A stretch of 64,000 nucleotides of DNA, from assembly GCA_035236585.1 (NCBI GenBank), contig CP141132.1, forward strand, positions 45,139,880-45,203,879, written 5' to 3'. Source of the DNA: Warburgia ugandensis. Its lineage: Eukaryota; Streptophyta; Magnoliopsida; Canellales; Canellaceae. A model generated the notes under the pieces. It searched no databases, was not told where the DNA came from, and saw only the letters and a program-made list of their open reading frames with translations. Below are positions 34,487 through 47,792 of this stretch, piece by piece; the first letter of the stretch is position 1, and each line of letters starts with the position of its first letter. The position numbers and the translations under genes were made by a program.

Positions 34487-35080
34487 CTATGACACCCTAG
34501 ATTTTTATAATATCTTTTAAATTCCTTTTCTGAATTTGGGATACCCCTTGTTTCAAAATTCTCTTGGAAAAAAAATAGAAGATCTTTTATTTGAAAAGTG
34601 TTTCTAAAAAAACTCAAGAGTCATTTCTTTAACAAACACAAATATTTAAGATGTAATGAGTTTTCTCATTTTTACCAAAAATTGGACAAGGAGTACTCTA
34701 CTTTTCAGACATCAATGCATTTAACACATGCGATGCAATGTACCTGTTAAACTTTACAAGTAAATTTTAAAGTTTTCATAAAACAAATAACAAAAAGTTA
34801 ACTTTATCATTTCCAAACACTTCCAGTCACAACCACATTACATCATCTTCTATTAATTAGAAATGAATCCACTACTTCAAATATTACATAAATTCATATT
34901 ATAATGTAGGTTATAAAATAAACCTTAAATTATGAAGCTCGCCTTCAACATTCCAATAGTCTTGGTCTTCTCTAGTTACAAACTCCAAAGAAAAGATTTT
35001 TTGTTTTTTTGTTTTCCAAAAGAATTTTCAAGTGAGGGATACCCCAAATTATGAGAAAGTATTATAAAACTAGGGGTGTC
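34487..35080. repeat. Inverted pair of LTR termini (foldback of about 0.6 kb)
   Basis: The left arm TATGACACCCTAGATTTTTA (34487 on) is repeated inverted at the right end, ...AAACTAGGGGTGTCATA (to about 35079), and the arms continue for roughly 100 bases (TTTGGGATACCCC against GGGATACCCCAAAT). The arms resemble LTR starts such as TGTGACACCTTGG at 49220. I see no target duplication. It could be two LTR ends joined head to head or a true foldback element. Confidence 0.6.
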
Positions 35081-38040
35081 ATAACAATAAGATGATTTCC
35101 AACCATTGATTTCTTGTAAATTATCTCTCTTTTTACTTCTTTAATTTTCTCCACCAATCTTACTTATGTCTGCATGTAAACGAGTGGAACCAAGAGGAAA
35201 TTTACCATCTATCATGGAAAAGTCATCCAACCCCATAAGTGATCCCCTCTTTTGGTTGAGTAGTAGAGAGAGTGTAAGGAATGTATCTTATGTAGGTCCC
35301 CATCTTTTGACTTATTTTATTTTAAAAGGATCTCATTGTACGTGATCCCAATGTATATGATTTGAGCTTCACTTAGAAGCTTCCCAAGGTGTGGATAGCT
35401 TGCATGCATGTATGGAAATTTATATCACCTTACTTTTGATACAAACACTATATACAAATAAACTTAGTCTCTCATGTAGGGTTTCTGACTATTTTGACTT
35501 TGATAACGGCACCAATGTTTATTCTGAGGTTTCATACTTCATATTTGGCATGTGAACCATGATGTTATTGCCAAAAGTGCCCTTTGTCTCATTTGTACCT
35601 TGGACATACAAAGTGTAGAATTATCCCTAGTTAGTGATGTTTATGAAAATATCAAGGCTAAAACCTACTAAATATAGAGGTACGTGTGTAATATTTCTAT
35701 GTATATCAAATAGCCACAAACTTAGATTTTGCTAATCCTCAAACAAAAATAGAAATTAAGAAATCTAAAAAAACTCTTAACCACTTTTGCAGTTGCCATC
35801 ATCTACAATTAGCATATGTATAAAGCCTTTAAACTCCTAGGTTACCCTATTAGACGACTTATAGTCTTGTAAGGGTTTCTAAAAAATGATACACATAAAT
35901 ATTTTTCAAAATCTTTATGAAATTTTTTTTTATTGATCTAAGAGAATTTTCTTTCTATTTGGCTTTTATTAAATTCCTAACTTTCACATGCTAATAAAAA
36001 TGAACAAAAGTTCAAAATCCTACCCATATGCTAAAGATATTCTATTATTTTATCAAACTCAAAAGTGAAAGTGTCTAGATATAGCCATTATATATACAAT
36101 TATTAGTCTCCAAGTAAATTATTACCTAAATTGCCATCTAAAGTATATTTTGATTTCAAATTTCATAGTATATTCTTATTACTCAGAAAGAAGACACTCC
36201 AAAAATATTCAATCTTTATTCAATATGTGAGAAGAATAATGTTCATCAAAGCTAAATTCTCATATATTTCATATTAAAGAACAATAACTTAGAAAGAATG
36301 TTATAATGGTATATCAAATATTAGGAATGTTATACTCTACCAAAATTCTTACTTAGTCATAACCATATCCAAATCATACTTCTTCTAAAATCAAATTAGG
36401 ACTCTTATTAGGACTAAATATGGCTTATGATAAGGTTATCAAAAGAAGGTGTATAAGGATAAACAAAGATTGTTTTGAAATATATGTAAAAATCTTCTAC
36501 TAATGTATTCATAATTCTCTTTTCTATCCATAAGTGTGAATGTTTCCTTTTTAATTAGCAATTTTTTTTATTTTTCCTGTTTAACTTTTACATATAGCCT
36601 TTAATTTGAAATTTTCTCCTTTGAGCCTTTTTTATGTCATCTCTTGGCTTGTATTGTTCAAACTTTTTTTCAAGATACTTTAATCATTTCTACAAATTTC
36701 CAAAATAAACTAGGTAATGGATAAAATATATGGGTTAATAAGGGTATTGGTCAATGGGTTCACAAAGAAAAGTCTCAATGTAAAGACTCAAGGGGGCTAA
36801 CTAGCAAAAAAATAATAACTTAAGGAAGCCTAAAGGCTTTAGGTTGGCCAAGGATGACCTTTAGCATTTCCAAGGATCCATATGACTTTAATTGATCATA
36901 AACTTAAGATATGTATGCTGTAGTCTTTCATATGTTTTTTTAATAGTTAACCACCATGAAGAATAATGAGACCAACTAGAATTTTCGTACACTCAAGAAA
37001 ACTTGGAATTTATGTATGTCTCTAAAAGGAAGAAAGTCTTTAAAGCTCACATGGGTAAATAATCTATACTAATTTTCTTTAGGATCTATAAGTTATACTT
37101 ACTCTTCAACTTACACTATATATATGGCTATTGTGCAATAAATATTCTAAGTTTATTTTTTCATGGAATACTTTAGAAAAAGAGTAAAATTACAAACTAG
37201 TTGTATACAATCTATTAATAAGCTAAAATTCAAAAGATAACGCTAAATTTTAGGAAAATCCAAACTCTTGTCCTTGTAAAGGACCTTTTCATAAAGTTTT
37301 CAATTTTTTTCAAAATTTTCATTTTTCATTTTTCATTTTTCATTAATAAATTAAAAACCAGGACTCAAAAATAACTAATAAAAACTTTGAACAATTTTTT
37401 TTAAAAATACCTTACCCCTAAAATCAAACTTAAAATATCTCCAATGTTTTAAAATAAAAGCGTGGAGAAATAAAATAACAAAGTAAAGAGAAGGGTTAAA
37501 GGGATAATATTAGCACTCCAGAGATGGTGCAATGATATGATGATGTGGACAAATATGAATAATATACAATGTAGTTGCAAAATACAACTCTATGACTAGA
37601 CTAGCTAACTAACTAATATATTAGACATAAAACCTAAACTAACCATGGAGTATTTAGAATAACTCACTCCATTTTAGAATCTCATGATAATCCATGTACA
37701 TTGGCCACCTAGAGATGTATGATGGGGATAGTGGGATGGCATGGTTAACCATTGTGAATGTAATTTCTTTTAGACCAAGTCAAGGTGACTTGCCCAGCAA
37801 CTGTCAAATTGGGTAAGTGGGATGTAACATCAAAAACCTAAAAAATTTCCTCCTCCTTTATATCTTCTTGAATGCTATGATGCCATCATAAGATGAATAA
37901 AATTTGACTACGAGGGTCTGCTACAGGCTATGTACTAAGATGTGAAAATCTACTAGAAATAAAAACTTATCTACCAATACTAGTACATCCTCTAACTCAC
38001 GTGAGGAACTTTAATTGACCTATTTACTAATTGTATAGTG
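35081..38040. other. Long AT-rich stretch without recognised genes
   Basis: About 3 kb with only short open frames on either strand. Three TTTTTCA units occur near 37317-37342. TGTAACATCAAAAACC at about 37825 resembles an LTR terminus. It may be the decayed LTR or leader of the gypsy remnant that follows on the + strand. Confidence 0.45.
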
Positions 38041-38099
38041 GTGGTAGTCTTCTTCATCTTGCCTAAACCTAATTTCTTATGTTTGAGGTCGAGAAGGCC

Positions 38100-40277
38100 A
38101 GAAGGCTATGAAGGTTTTGGATTACTAAAAAGTAGTCATGGTTACCTCTATCATGACAAGGGACATTGCCTCTTGGTGGCAAACCACGAAGTGAACATAG
38201 TTCACATATGTTGAGGCTATCTTATGGGAGGAGTTTGGAGATGCTTTCTTCACCAATTACTTTCTTCCTCATGTCCAAGGATAGATGGAGAAGGAGATTT
38301 TGAGCCTTGAGCAAGGGGACATGACCTCAGCTTAGGAGATTTGCTCCTAGTGTATGCACTAAGAGAGAGATAAACTTCACTATTGAGATGATACCAGCCA
38401 CAACTCCTATCTTGAAGGCACCTTATAGGATTGCTCTAGTTAAGTTGAAGGAAATGAAGATTCGACTCCTAAAATTGTAGGATTAGAGATTTATTTGAGC
38501 TAGTGTTTCACCATGAGGAGCTCTAGTCCTTTTTTTCAAAAAGAATTATGGGTTAATAAGATTTTACATTGACTACTAGATGATGAACAGAGTGATGATC
38601 AAGATTAAGTACCCTCTAGCCCAAATAGATTATCTATTTGATCAGATATAGGCTACTAAGTTTTCCTCAAAGATTGATTTGAGGTTACGGTATCACTAAT
38701 TGAGGATCAAGGAAGAGGATATAATAAAAATAGTATTCATGACTTGGTGTGGGCATTAGAAATCTAGAGTCTTACTATTTGGATTGATGAAATCCTAGTT
38801 TACTCTATGAGTTCAAAGAAGCATCAGGAACACTTGTGAGTGGTATTACATACACTCAAGACACAACAATTATATGCTAAGTTTAGCAAGCGTGAATTTT
38901 GGTTGGAGGAGGTTAATGTTCTAGGTAATGTAATATCTAAGGATGGTGTGGACCCAACAAAGGTAGGGGTAGTGGAGAAGTGGGAAACACCTAAGATGGT
39001 GATAGAGATACTGAGTTTCCTAGAAATAAAAGGATACTACCATAGATTTAGTGAAAGGTTATCTTGTCTTGCCTTATCATTGACTAAGTTGACTAAAAGA
39101 TATGAAATTTGCATAGGATGAAGCATGTAAGGCTAACATTTAGGAGGTGAAGAGGAGTTTAACCACTACACTAGTACTAACAATACTATCTCGCAACAGA
39201 GGATTCATTGTAAACAGTGATACCTAATGCGAAGGCCATAGTTGCATATAGATGTAGCGTGGGAAGGTAATTTCCTATGCTACATGATTGTTGAAGAATC
39301 ATGAGGTCAATTATCTCAATCATGATCATGAGCTGAATTTTATGATATTTTCCTTGAAGATATGGAGGTGCTATTTACATGGAGAAAATTTTGAGGCATT
39401 CACTGATCATAAGAGCATCAATTCTTACTCGAATATTAATTTGAGATAAAGGAAATGGATAGAATATCTCAAAGATTATGATTTCTCCTTCGAGTATCAC
39501 CTAGGGAAGGCCAATGTAGTGGCTAATGCACTAAATTGAAAGACACAACATGTGCACGAATATGCTCTCTAGAAGATGGAGAATGTTCTAAGAGGTGATT
39601 GACTGTAAGCCAAAAGTAAGGCATCAAAATGCAAGATTTTTCATAGAGAACTTGGTTGTAAGATCTATTGTTGTGGATAAGGTTCGCCAAAAACAATAGG
39701 ATGCTGATGAGACTTAGGCACTAGCTGGTAAACAGGGTTTTACATGGGAGATGGATGGCAGTGTCTAGATGCAGGGCGAACTAGTAGTCCCAAGAGTCCT
39801 AAACAGAGACAAGAGATTCTTAAAGAGGCAACCATTTAAATTCACAATTCATCCTATTGATACAAAGATTATCATGACTTAAAGGGGCACTTCTAGTGGA
39901 ATAGTATGAGGAAGGATGTGGGCAAGTTTGAGGACTAATGTTTAATATGTTAGCACGTTAAGGTCAACCATTAAAGGCTGATAAAACTCATGTAGCCCCT
40001 TGAACTTCCTGAGTGGAAATGTAGCCACATCACTATGGATTTCATAGTGGGATTACCCAGGACATCTAGAGGACATGATATGATATGGTTAACCATACAA
40101 CTGCAAACTAAATTAGCACATCTTCTTCCCATTCGATAGAATAGAGTATTAATAGTTTAGCATGATAGTATATTTAGGAGGTGGTGAGTCTACCCAAATT
40201 ACCCATTATGGTTACTTCAAACAAGGATAGCCGATTCCTGTCCCAATTTTGGAGATGAGTACAGGAGTCATTGGGAT
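38100..40277 (+). pseudogene. Ty3/gypsy gag-pol remnant, internally deleted and truncated
   Basis: Read left to right with many stops and frame changes. Gag piece (about 38200-38340): WEEFGDAFF and MEKEILSLEQGD. Directly after that comes the RT start (about 38385): APYRIA, VSP*GALVLFFKK, IDYLFDQIQATKFSSKIDL and RIKEEDI. The open piece 38840-39121 has LYAKFSKREFWLEEVNVLGN and VEKWETPK...EI.SFL.IKGYY. RNase H at about 39390-39540: EAFTDHKS and EYHLGKANVVANAL. Integrase at about 39880-40270: MRKDVGKF, PLELPEWKC, ITMDFIVGLPRTSRGHD and DSRFLSQFW. Protease is missing between gag and RT. The integrase stops exactly where a CACTA terminus begins. Confidence 0.8.
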
Positions 40278-40561
40278 CACTACTATACAGTAGGCTTTTA
40301 AAGTCTGTTAAAAACACTAATAGAAGTTGGTCAAGAAACTAACTTCTATTGGGCCGACATGGAAAATCAGTAAGAAAAGAAGTAAAAAAAAGTGACTTTT
40401 ATAGTCAGTCAAGAAACAACTTTAAAAGTCATGACCTTGAAAGTTGGTTTGTAAAAGACACATACATTCACTTCCATGTTGTGTATAAAACATCCAAATT
40501 CATCATCCTTCCACATCTATCTTGAAAAGACTTGATAAAAGAAACCACAACACATTGACTA

Positions 40562-40851
40562 CAACCTCCACATTCACTTCATTTACAAGTTCATACACAC
40601 ATTCTCATTTACTTCCATACTCTAAGTTTTCCTCATTCATCACATAAAGTATATATACTTCAATGAAAATAATGAAAATTAGAAGGACGCATGCATATCA
40701 ATGAAAATGCAACCTCCACACTTACTTCATTTGCAAGTCCATACACACGTACCCATTTACTTCCACACTCCAAGTTCCCCTCATTCATCCTATAAAGTAT
40801 ATATACTTCAATGAAAATAATGAAAACTAAAAGAACACATGTATATTAATG
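40562..40851. repeat. Tandem duplication, two 148-bp units
   Basis: CAACCTCCACATTCACTTCA (40562) and CAACCTCCACACTTACTTCA (40710) start two long similar copies, sharing AAAGTATATATACTTCAATG. It lies just inside the CACTA 3' subterminal region. The shared AAGTATATATACTT is a 14-bp palindrome. Confidence 0.85.
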
Positions 40852-41836
40852 ATAAATACTTTATTGTGGCTAAGGTAATTTATGCTCATGTAGTTACTGT
40901 AAATGTTCCTATTGAAGCTCATTACATACTCAAGCCATTCGTTTCGTTCTTTGTTAAGGTTTGCTTTAGAGTAACTATTCTTGTTTGCCCACTCAAAAAG
41001 AACAACACTCTACAATACAACATATTTAATTCAATTGGCACATTCTTTTGAGCTGAAATCTATAAAAATTATGAAAATTTTAAGATTATGACTAATAAAA
41101 AGTGTGTTACCTTTCTTAATTAGGAAACACCAACACCATTGAGTAATAGGGTCCTCATGTATGGTAGTACATAGTACCTACACTCCCAATCAAACTTTTG
41201 TTTTAAGCATTATGTAATAAGGAAAATAAAAAGGATTAATAATTATCATTTGTCATATTGTAAGTTTAATTAGTTATAAATAGAATAATTAATTGTATTT
41301 AATACCTTAACATTCTTTCAAATGAGTTTCGGTGATTTCAAAGTTTTAGTCATATTAACCCTTGTTAACCATGCTCTAGAAATTTAAATTTCAAATGCAT
41401 TAAAAATGAATAAAAAATTACTTATTTATACATAGCTCATGAAAAATTAAAAGCTTACTTATTTATGATTTCTATGAGGGCAGGATAGATGGGCAAATCA
41501 CAATAATAAGAGAAAAAAAGAGAGCAGGCCTACCATACACATCCAAAATGAGCAGCATCCAATGAGCTCTACATACATAATCATATGAATTATAATTATA
41601 ATTATAATTTACAATCCTTTAATATATAAGAAGTTGGTAAGAAAATAAAACATTAAAAACTTAGGTGCTATTGTAGTGAATCATTAAGTCTTGCCCCTTA
41701 AAGTCCTGGATGACCCCTAGCAATATATCATCAACACGCCTATATATTTGTCACTGCTTTGCTGCTCCACAAATAATGTCAGGCATAAGGAATTGGTAAA
41801 GTACATCCTCAACCTCGAAAAGACTTGTTGCATCAT

Positions 41837-43740
41837 TTAAGAAGCTGCATAAAAGAAATAATTATTAACTACTATGAAATGGTAATATGTAAAGTCAAGT
41901 ATTTTATAAGTAAATATTTGCATATACCTCATGTAGGAGACAATGTGAGGGTGCTCGAGTTGATCCCATTGGTAAACTTGTAATAGATCCTTTGTCATAA
42001 GTGGTATTTCAACAATCTCATTGGCAAGCACTCCCTCCTTGATCCATATAGCGTTGATTGCCATATCTTTGTTGATGGGTTCGTAGAGTAATCTTAGGGA
42101 TCAAAGCGTGTTAGGTGGGACTTTCACACTATACGTAGGCGACTATTGTAGAAGTTGTAGAGATTTTTAGTCAGTTAATATTGATCAATGAAAGCATTTA
42201 ATTTATGATGAAAAATAAACATAAATACTAGTACCAATTCCATTGGTGCGATGGTACCTAATAGTGTGATGGTGGGTGGCCTCGATGGTGCTTTCTACTA
42301 CTGATTAACCTTATGTACATTTAATAAACAATTAAACTAAGATTTTTAGTTAAAAATTGTTGTTGAGGAAGGTAGTATGAAAAGATATATACTGTGGACT
42401 CTATGAAAATGACAAATTCCTTTGACCAAGTGACATGATATGCAATTGACTGCCAAATGGTTACAATATTTTCTATTTCTAAAGGAAATAGAAGGTAGGC
42501 GATTGCAATCAAAGCCACGATAATGGACAAATGCTTAATATGTGGAGGCATACTAATCCCATGCAAAATGGCTGTTTCATGCTCATATCATGAACCAACT
42601 ACAACAACATTTTGACATTTATCCAAGGCCAGTAGGAATTGAACTACCTGCAAATCATAAATACATCACACATTAGAGAGGTTGAGATAGGAGGATTATA
42701 AAAGGATAATAAGAAGTTATAGTGTCTAAGTGCACACCTCTTTGCCAATAATTTCTCTTTCGAAATGTGTAGGTTGTCCTTCATGAATTTCTTTGGTAGG
42801 AGAATTATAGCTACCATTTGATGGAGGTATAGTGGCATTATGAGAATTAGGCATAGAGGACTAAGAAACTGTCACCAAACCTCCATCACACAATTTGTTG
42901 AGTATATTTGTTTTTATCTTCTCACACAACTCATTGTAGGCCTCTAGATCTTCAATTATAGGTATTCTTTTACCAAAGAATTTGGAAGGAACAATATAGC
43001 GCTCCATGCCCCTTACTTGACTAGAGTGGTTCTTCTTGCCCATAGCCTTATACAGGATGTCATTATTGGCAACAATGCTGCTTAGAGTTCTTGTACTATG
43101 CTTTCTTGGGTATGAATGTCCTGCAAAATTTAATTAGAAAGACATGATCATTTTATTTATTAATTGCATTAAATTGAAGGTAGTTAAGCTTAGATAGGTA
43201 AAACAACTTACAATGTGAGAAGCAATTTCTAAATTAGCTTCATTTTTGAACTTTGGGCACTATGACCCATCAAATGCACCATCGTCTAGAGGATGACATG
43301 GTCAATGCAATCCATAGTCCTAGCTTTCTTTTGTTGTCAAGGAAGATAGTATAGTTAGGTAATGAAACCTATATAACTATAGTTTAATTTTAAAAGAATA
43401 AACTATCACAGATACTTCAAGGTCTTCCAAACAAGCGTGGCCTAGCATAAAGAGGTGGTGTTGCATATTAGTTTCATGAACCTTTCTTCCTATCGCACTC
43501 TTTGCTTGTACATTTATGAGTATGTCATCAAGTGCAATAATTAGATGTTGCATATGATTAATTAAATAAAACAATGTTTTAGCACATTCCTCAAGGACAT
43601 GCAGTTCTTTCTAAATGCCTTCCACATGTCCTGGTCCATGATGTTGAAATTAATGGTAAGCATTATGTACAGCCTTGACGGATCATGACATATGAAGCTA
43701 TATAATTGTGAACAAGGTAATTATTCCATTTTCTATTTTG
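41837..43740 (-). pseudogene. CACTA-associated protein gene (Transposase_24 / protease-type ORF), intron-containing remnant
   Basis: Right to left: IGRKVHETNMQHHLFMLGHACLEDLE in two parts (43500-43420), SSIVANNDILYKAMGKKNHSS and QVRGMERYIVPSKFF (43090-42960), VVQFLLALDKC (42650), then ILHGISMPPH, PLEIENIVTIWQS and YHVTWSKE (42570-42400), and IPLMTKDLLQVYQ (42030-41970). This series (ILTQALG..EHSGRVRGVG.Y..P; LHG.....V.V....LPIP; V.WPK) is typical of the second ORF of plant CACTA elements that leads into a Ulp1-like region. Clean splice signals are visible on the - strand: donor GTAAGT at 43213 with acceptor TTTTGCAG near 43124, and GAG/GTGTGC with TTTGCAG near 42740-42652. Stops in several exons and no complete Ulp1 domain mark it as a remnant. 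Confidence 0.6.
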
Positions 43741-44576
43741 CCCACCAGCTCCTTGAAAAGCACACGTCTTCTTGTGCTTAGGTACCTCAAAGGCAGTCTA
43801 CAAAATACAAAGCACATTACTATATTAGAAAATAAGAAGATACAGTATGTTATGAATTATATACTGCATAATATTTTTACATACCTTCACCATCTTCCAT
43901 ATTGAATCCTTTTATTATTGGTGACACATGTCTCCAATCAACAAATGTGATAGGTACCATGCTTCTTATAGTGGAGAAGAGAAAATTATTATAAGATGCA
44001 ACACTCTAATCTATCTCTTGCCCCCTACTGTTATATTGAACAATTTCTTTAATTCCTTTCGACTTTCTCTTGATAATCTTTTCCATTGTTATTCACCCTC
44101 TACCCTTTCTCTTTTGAGTGTTGCTGAGGTTGGTCTCTTGATATTGTTCATATTCTTCATTTTGATATTATTCATGTGCCACCTTTACTGCAAACAAGAA
44201 CATAGTGATCTTAGAACAACAAAATCAAATAGTCCATGTAATGCATTTAAATAAAATAAAAGTAGATCAAAACATAATAAACTTGCTTTTTTGAGTACAA
44301 AAGTGGAATTAGCCAATGAATTTATAATGGTATTTAAATGGAACCATGACATAGATGACGACTATTTACTTTGAATTTCTAATCTAATAGAAATAGAGTA
44401 TATATATTTAAAGTCATTACCTACATATTTAGCTATGTAAAATTTTTATGGATATAATGCAAGAGAATGAAAAATTAGTAACCTTACCTCTTCCACACAA
44501 ATGAATCAAAATCAAGCTCCAAATGATTGATGACAATGGTGTGTTTCAATATCCTAAAACCTTGAAGAAAAATCAT

Positions 44577-45904
44577 GGAGGTTTTTGCAAAATACCATTA
44601 CATTTTGATAATTTTACAAAAAAAAATCCAATATTTTCTTCATTTTGCAAATTTGCCTTTAAATTTTACACATATTTACAAAAATGCCATTTTGGTACTT
44701 CTTCATCTGCTTAGTTAAAATTTTTAAATTTCATCTGCTTCTAACTCTCCATTCCCGGCATCATACACCTTTGCCAACCCCCACCTAACCTGTTCACACC
44801 CGATGGCATCTGTGACAAAAATGTCATGGGAGGGATGGGAACCATAACATAGATGACACGCCTCTCGCTGGCAGCCAGTACACCCTAAAACAGCATTTCT
44901 GTCACAGACCTGACAACCCCCTCCTCAGTCGTTGCCCCTCTTTAGCATTTCCAACACCCCAAGCAACCAGCTCCCCCTATGTTTCTGTCACAGACCTAAC
45001 ACCCACGGCCGGCAGCCAGCTCACCCCGAGACGGCGTTTCTGTCATAGACCCCTCCCTCCCCCCTAGAGCTAGGTTTCTTGCTCCCATCAGCCCAACTTG
45101 AGCAGTTGGCGCTACCCCGACTGGTCGCTCCTCCCCCCCGGCCGTGTTTCCTGCACCTGGCTGCCCCCACCCCATTGATCAGTACTCTCCCCTGACTGAT
45201 TCATACTCCCGGTCCTACCCATCAGCCGACAGTCTCCCCCCAACCGTTGCACCCCTGACCAATTCGTAGTCCCGCCCCTCCCTCGTAATTACGTCACACC
45301 TCGACCGAATTACAGAAGGCATTTTCGTCGCAGCCCCCTCCCCCTGCATTTTTTGTTCCTGGTGGTTCCCCCCATCCCCCATAGCCTTGATCGGCAGCCT
45401 GTGTTGCCTTGCCCCTGCAACCTTTGGTTCTGGTACATCTACCCTATGCACACCCCCACACGATTGGCAACCCACTTACCTCGCGATACCCGCCGTACGC
45501 ACCCCCACTTAATAGGCAGCGGCTCCTATGACTTTCGATTTTTGGCTCATCTATCTCCCCTTCACCTCGTTCAGTCACTCCCCCATGCAACCCCCGTTTT
45601 CAACGCATACCTCCTGCCACTCGATCGGACGCCCTCTTGCCCGCCTCGCCTCTCACCGTCACTCTCGATTTCTAGCTTATCCACCTCCAGCAGTCCCTAT
45701 TGCCGACATCTCCTCCAGCCACACCCCCACCGGACGGAGGTAGCTGGTCTGTTAAAACTAAAGGAAAGGAGGATGGAAAACCAAACATAGTGGCAAATTT
45801 GCAAAGTTCCTGAAAATTTAATGAAAATTTACAAAATTAAAAAAAAGTTGGACTTTTTGGCAAAAATACTAAAATCTAATGGTATTTTTGCAAAATAACC
45901 CTCC
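44577..45904. mobile_element. Non-autonomous Mutator-like element with a GC-rich interior
   Basis: Terminal inverted repeats of about 100 bp: the left starts GGAGGTTTTTGCAAAATACC, and the right, complemented, starts GGAGGGTTATTTTGCAAAAA then TACCATTAGATTTT; both continue to GCAAATTTGCC. GGG..TTTTGCAAAAATACC termini are typical of plant MULEs. A 9-bp target duplication is not clear. The interior (about 44720-45775) is C-rich and far richer in GC than the surrounding AT-rich DNA, with diverged repeats of TTTCTGTCACAGACC. It has open frames on both strands (45353-45790 +, 45475-45215 -) but no recognisable protein. It may be captured DNA or an expanded low-complexity filler. Confidence 0.62.
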
Positions 45905-46019
45905 AAATAATCCATAACAAAAATTCATGACAAAATAAATAATATAAGAGATTGTAAATACAAAACTTACCAAAGCCTCTAAAAATATCTTAGAGACTTT
46001 GAGAGAGAGAGTGAGTGAG

Positions 46020-47792
46020 TGTGACAACCTAGGTTTTTGTATTTGTTTTTACTTTTATTTTTATTTTCACTGCAACGAAATATAACATTTTCAAAACCTG
46101 AGCATCTCCTTTCTCATTCGTATATAAAATATGGCAAAGGCTCTTCTACTTTTTAAACCTATGCATTTAATGCATGCAATGTGGTTCTCCTAATAACCAT
46201 TATTAAATAATTTGGAATTTTAATTGTTTAGAAATTCAAATATAGTACGTATCTATGCAAATTGAACTCAATCTAAGACTTATTCCACATTTATCCCACA
46301 TTAATATTCAACATTCATTAATTATTATGAACAACTACAATTTAGAGGTAAACTCTTCAAATCCTCAAAATACCTAAACAATCTTCATCCAAGGTTCCTC
46401 TTAGATTGAGCTTCTTTACTTCTAAGTCAATCTACTTCTAATATGAGATTTTGAAAACAATACAATATCTCAGCAAGGCTGTGATTGTAGAAGTGTACTA
46501 ACATCAAATACCAATTTAAAGTTCATTTCATAAGCATATATATGAAATTGGGATACATATCACTAAATAGAAATTCTAGTAAACGGAACTTCATCAAATC
46601 CAACACATAACAAAAATCAAAATATGGTACACAATTAAAATATGGAACTTCATCAATTTATATTGTAAATTCAAATGTAGATTGTACATCTAAACTTAAA
46701 TTGTACATCAAAAACTAGATACCAATCAAAATCCGTATTGCAAAATGAAACGGTGGTCATAATCACAACAATCAAATTTCAAGTCATCAAACACATATCC
46801 CAGATAACAATAGTAATAAATTAAATCATGTAATGGATCAAAATAAAAATTGAAGATCATATTTATCATATTTATAATCACCAACTACATCAAAATTTAA
46901 ATCATAAAACACACATCGCAAATAACAATAGTAATCATATCAAATCGTGTAATGAATTAAAACAAAATTTGAATATTAAATTTATTATATTCATGATCAC
47001 CATAATCTAATTATAAGATCTTAAAATATAATATGCTAGCACGCTTAGCTGTTGATTGGCATTTAAGAGTAACTAGTACTCACGTGGATGAAACATAAAT
47101 CCACTTAAATGCTTTGATTATATATATTTTGTTATAGATTAACAGTTTGGATTCTTAGAAATAGATTAATTATCATAAATCATTTTTAACATCCTTTTAC
47201 TAGTCACTAATCCACGATGAGAACTCAAACTAAGTTCCTAGGTTTCCAATTTGTAACTAATCATCAATAGCTTGGAGAAAAATAGTTAAGAACATGCCTA
47301 AACCTATCGTTACAACTATGGATTGATGATCCAAGGGAGATCAATGGTCAGGTATGGTTCTTGAGCTATTGATTATATAAACAACAAAGGGGTTTTGTTC
47401 ACAACGTTGAGGGGAGTACAATGAATGCTAAGAAAGAAAGGGAGGAAGGCAAGGAGGGACAAAGGTGAGGGTAGGGGCAGGCTCCATGATGTTGGCAGGG
47501 AGGGAGGAGATTGGTTGGGGGGGGGGGGTCATTCTCAGTAGGGCAAAGAGGGAGGAAGATGGGTAGGGAGGGTTGGTTAGGTTTGCAAGGAGGGAGGGAG
47601 GGAGATGGGTAGGGAGGTTGGTCGGGCCGCCTAGGAAATAGGGAGACATGTGCAGGGTGGGGAGGGTGGGGGAGTGTTGATCGGGTTGGCAAGGAGGGAG
47701 GGGGACAAGTGGGGGTCATCATCGATAGAGCAAAGAGGGATACAGGTGGGGAGGGTGGGAGACAAGGGGTGGAAGTCGTCATCAACAGGGCA
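46020..47792 (-). mobile_element. Probable solo LTR (1.77 kb)
   Basis: Starts TGTGACAACCTAGG, as at 29472. A candidate end is ACAGGGCA at 47792, since GTGAG stands both just before the start (46015-46019) and just after this end (47793-47797), consistent with a 5-bp duplication. The site is purine-rich and low in complexity, so the match may be chance. The last 400 bp are G-rich imperfect repeats (GGGAGGGAGATGGGTAGGG); the open frames there are low-complexity Pro/Ser runs and not genes. No PBS or coding DNA adjoins either end. Confidence 0.4.

Noticed and set aside
45353..45790. 145-codon open frame in the MULE interior
   Set aside because: C-rich low-complexity DNA with similar openness on both strands; no recognisable protein. 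Treated as cargo of unknown nature.
47399..47785. 128-codon Pro/Ser-rich open frame on the - strand
   Set aside because: Encoded by imperfect GGGAGG/GGGTAGGG repeats; low complexity and no conserved domain.
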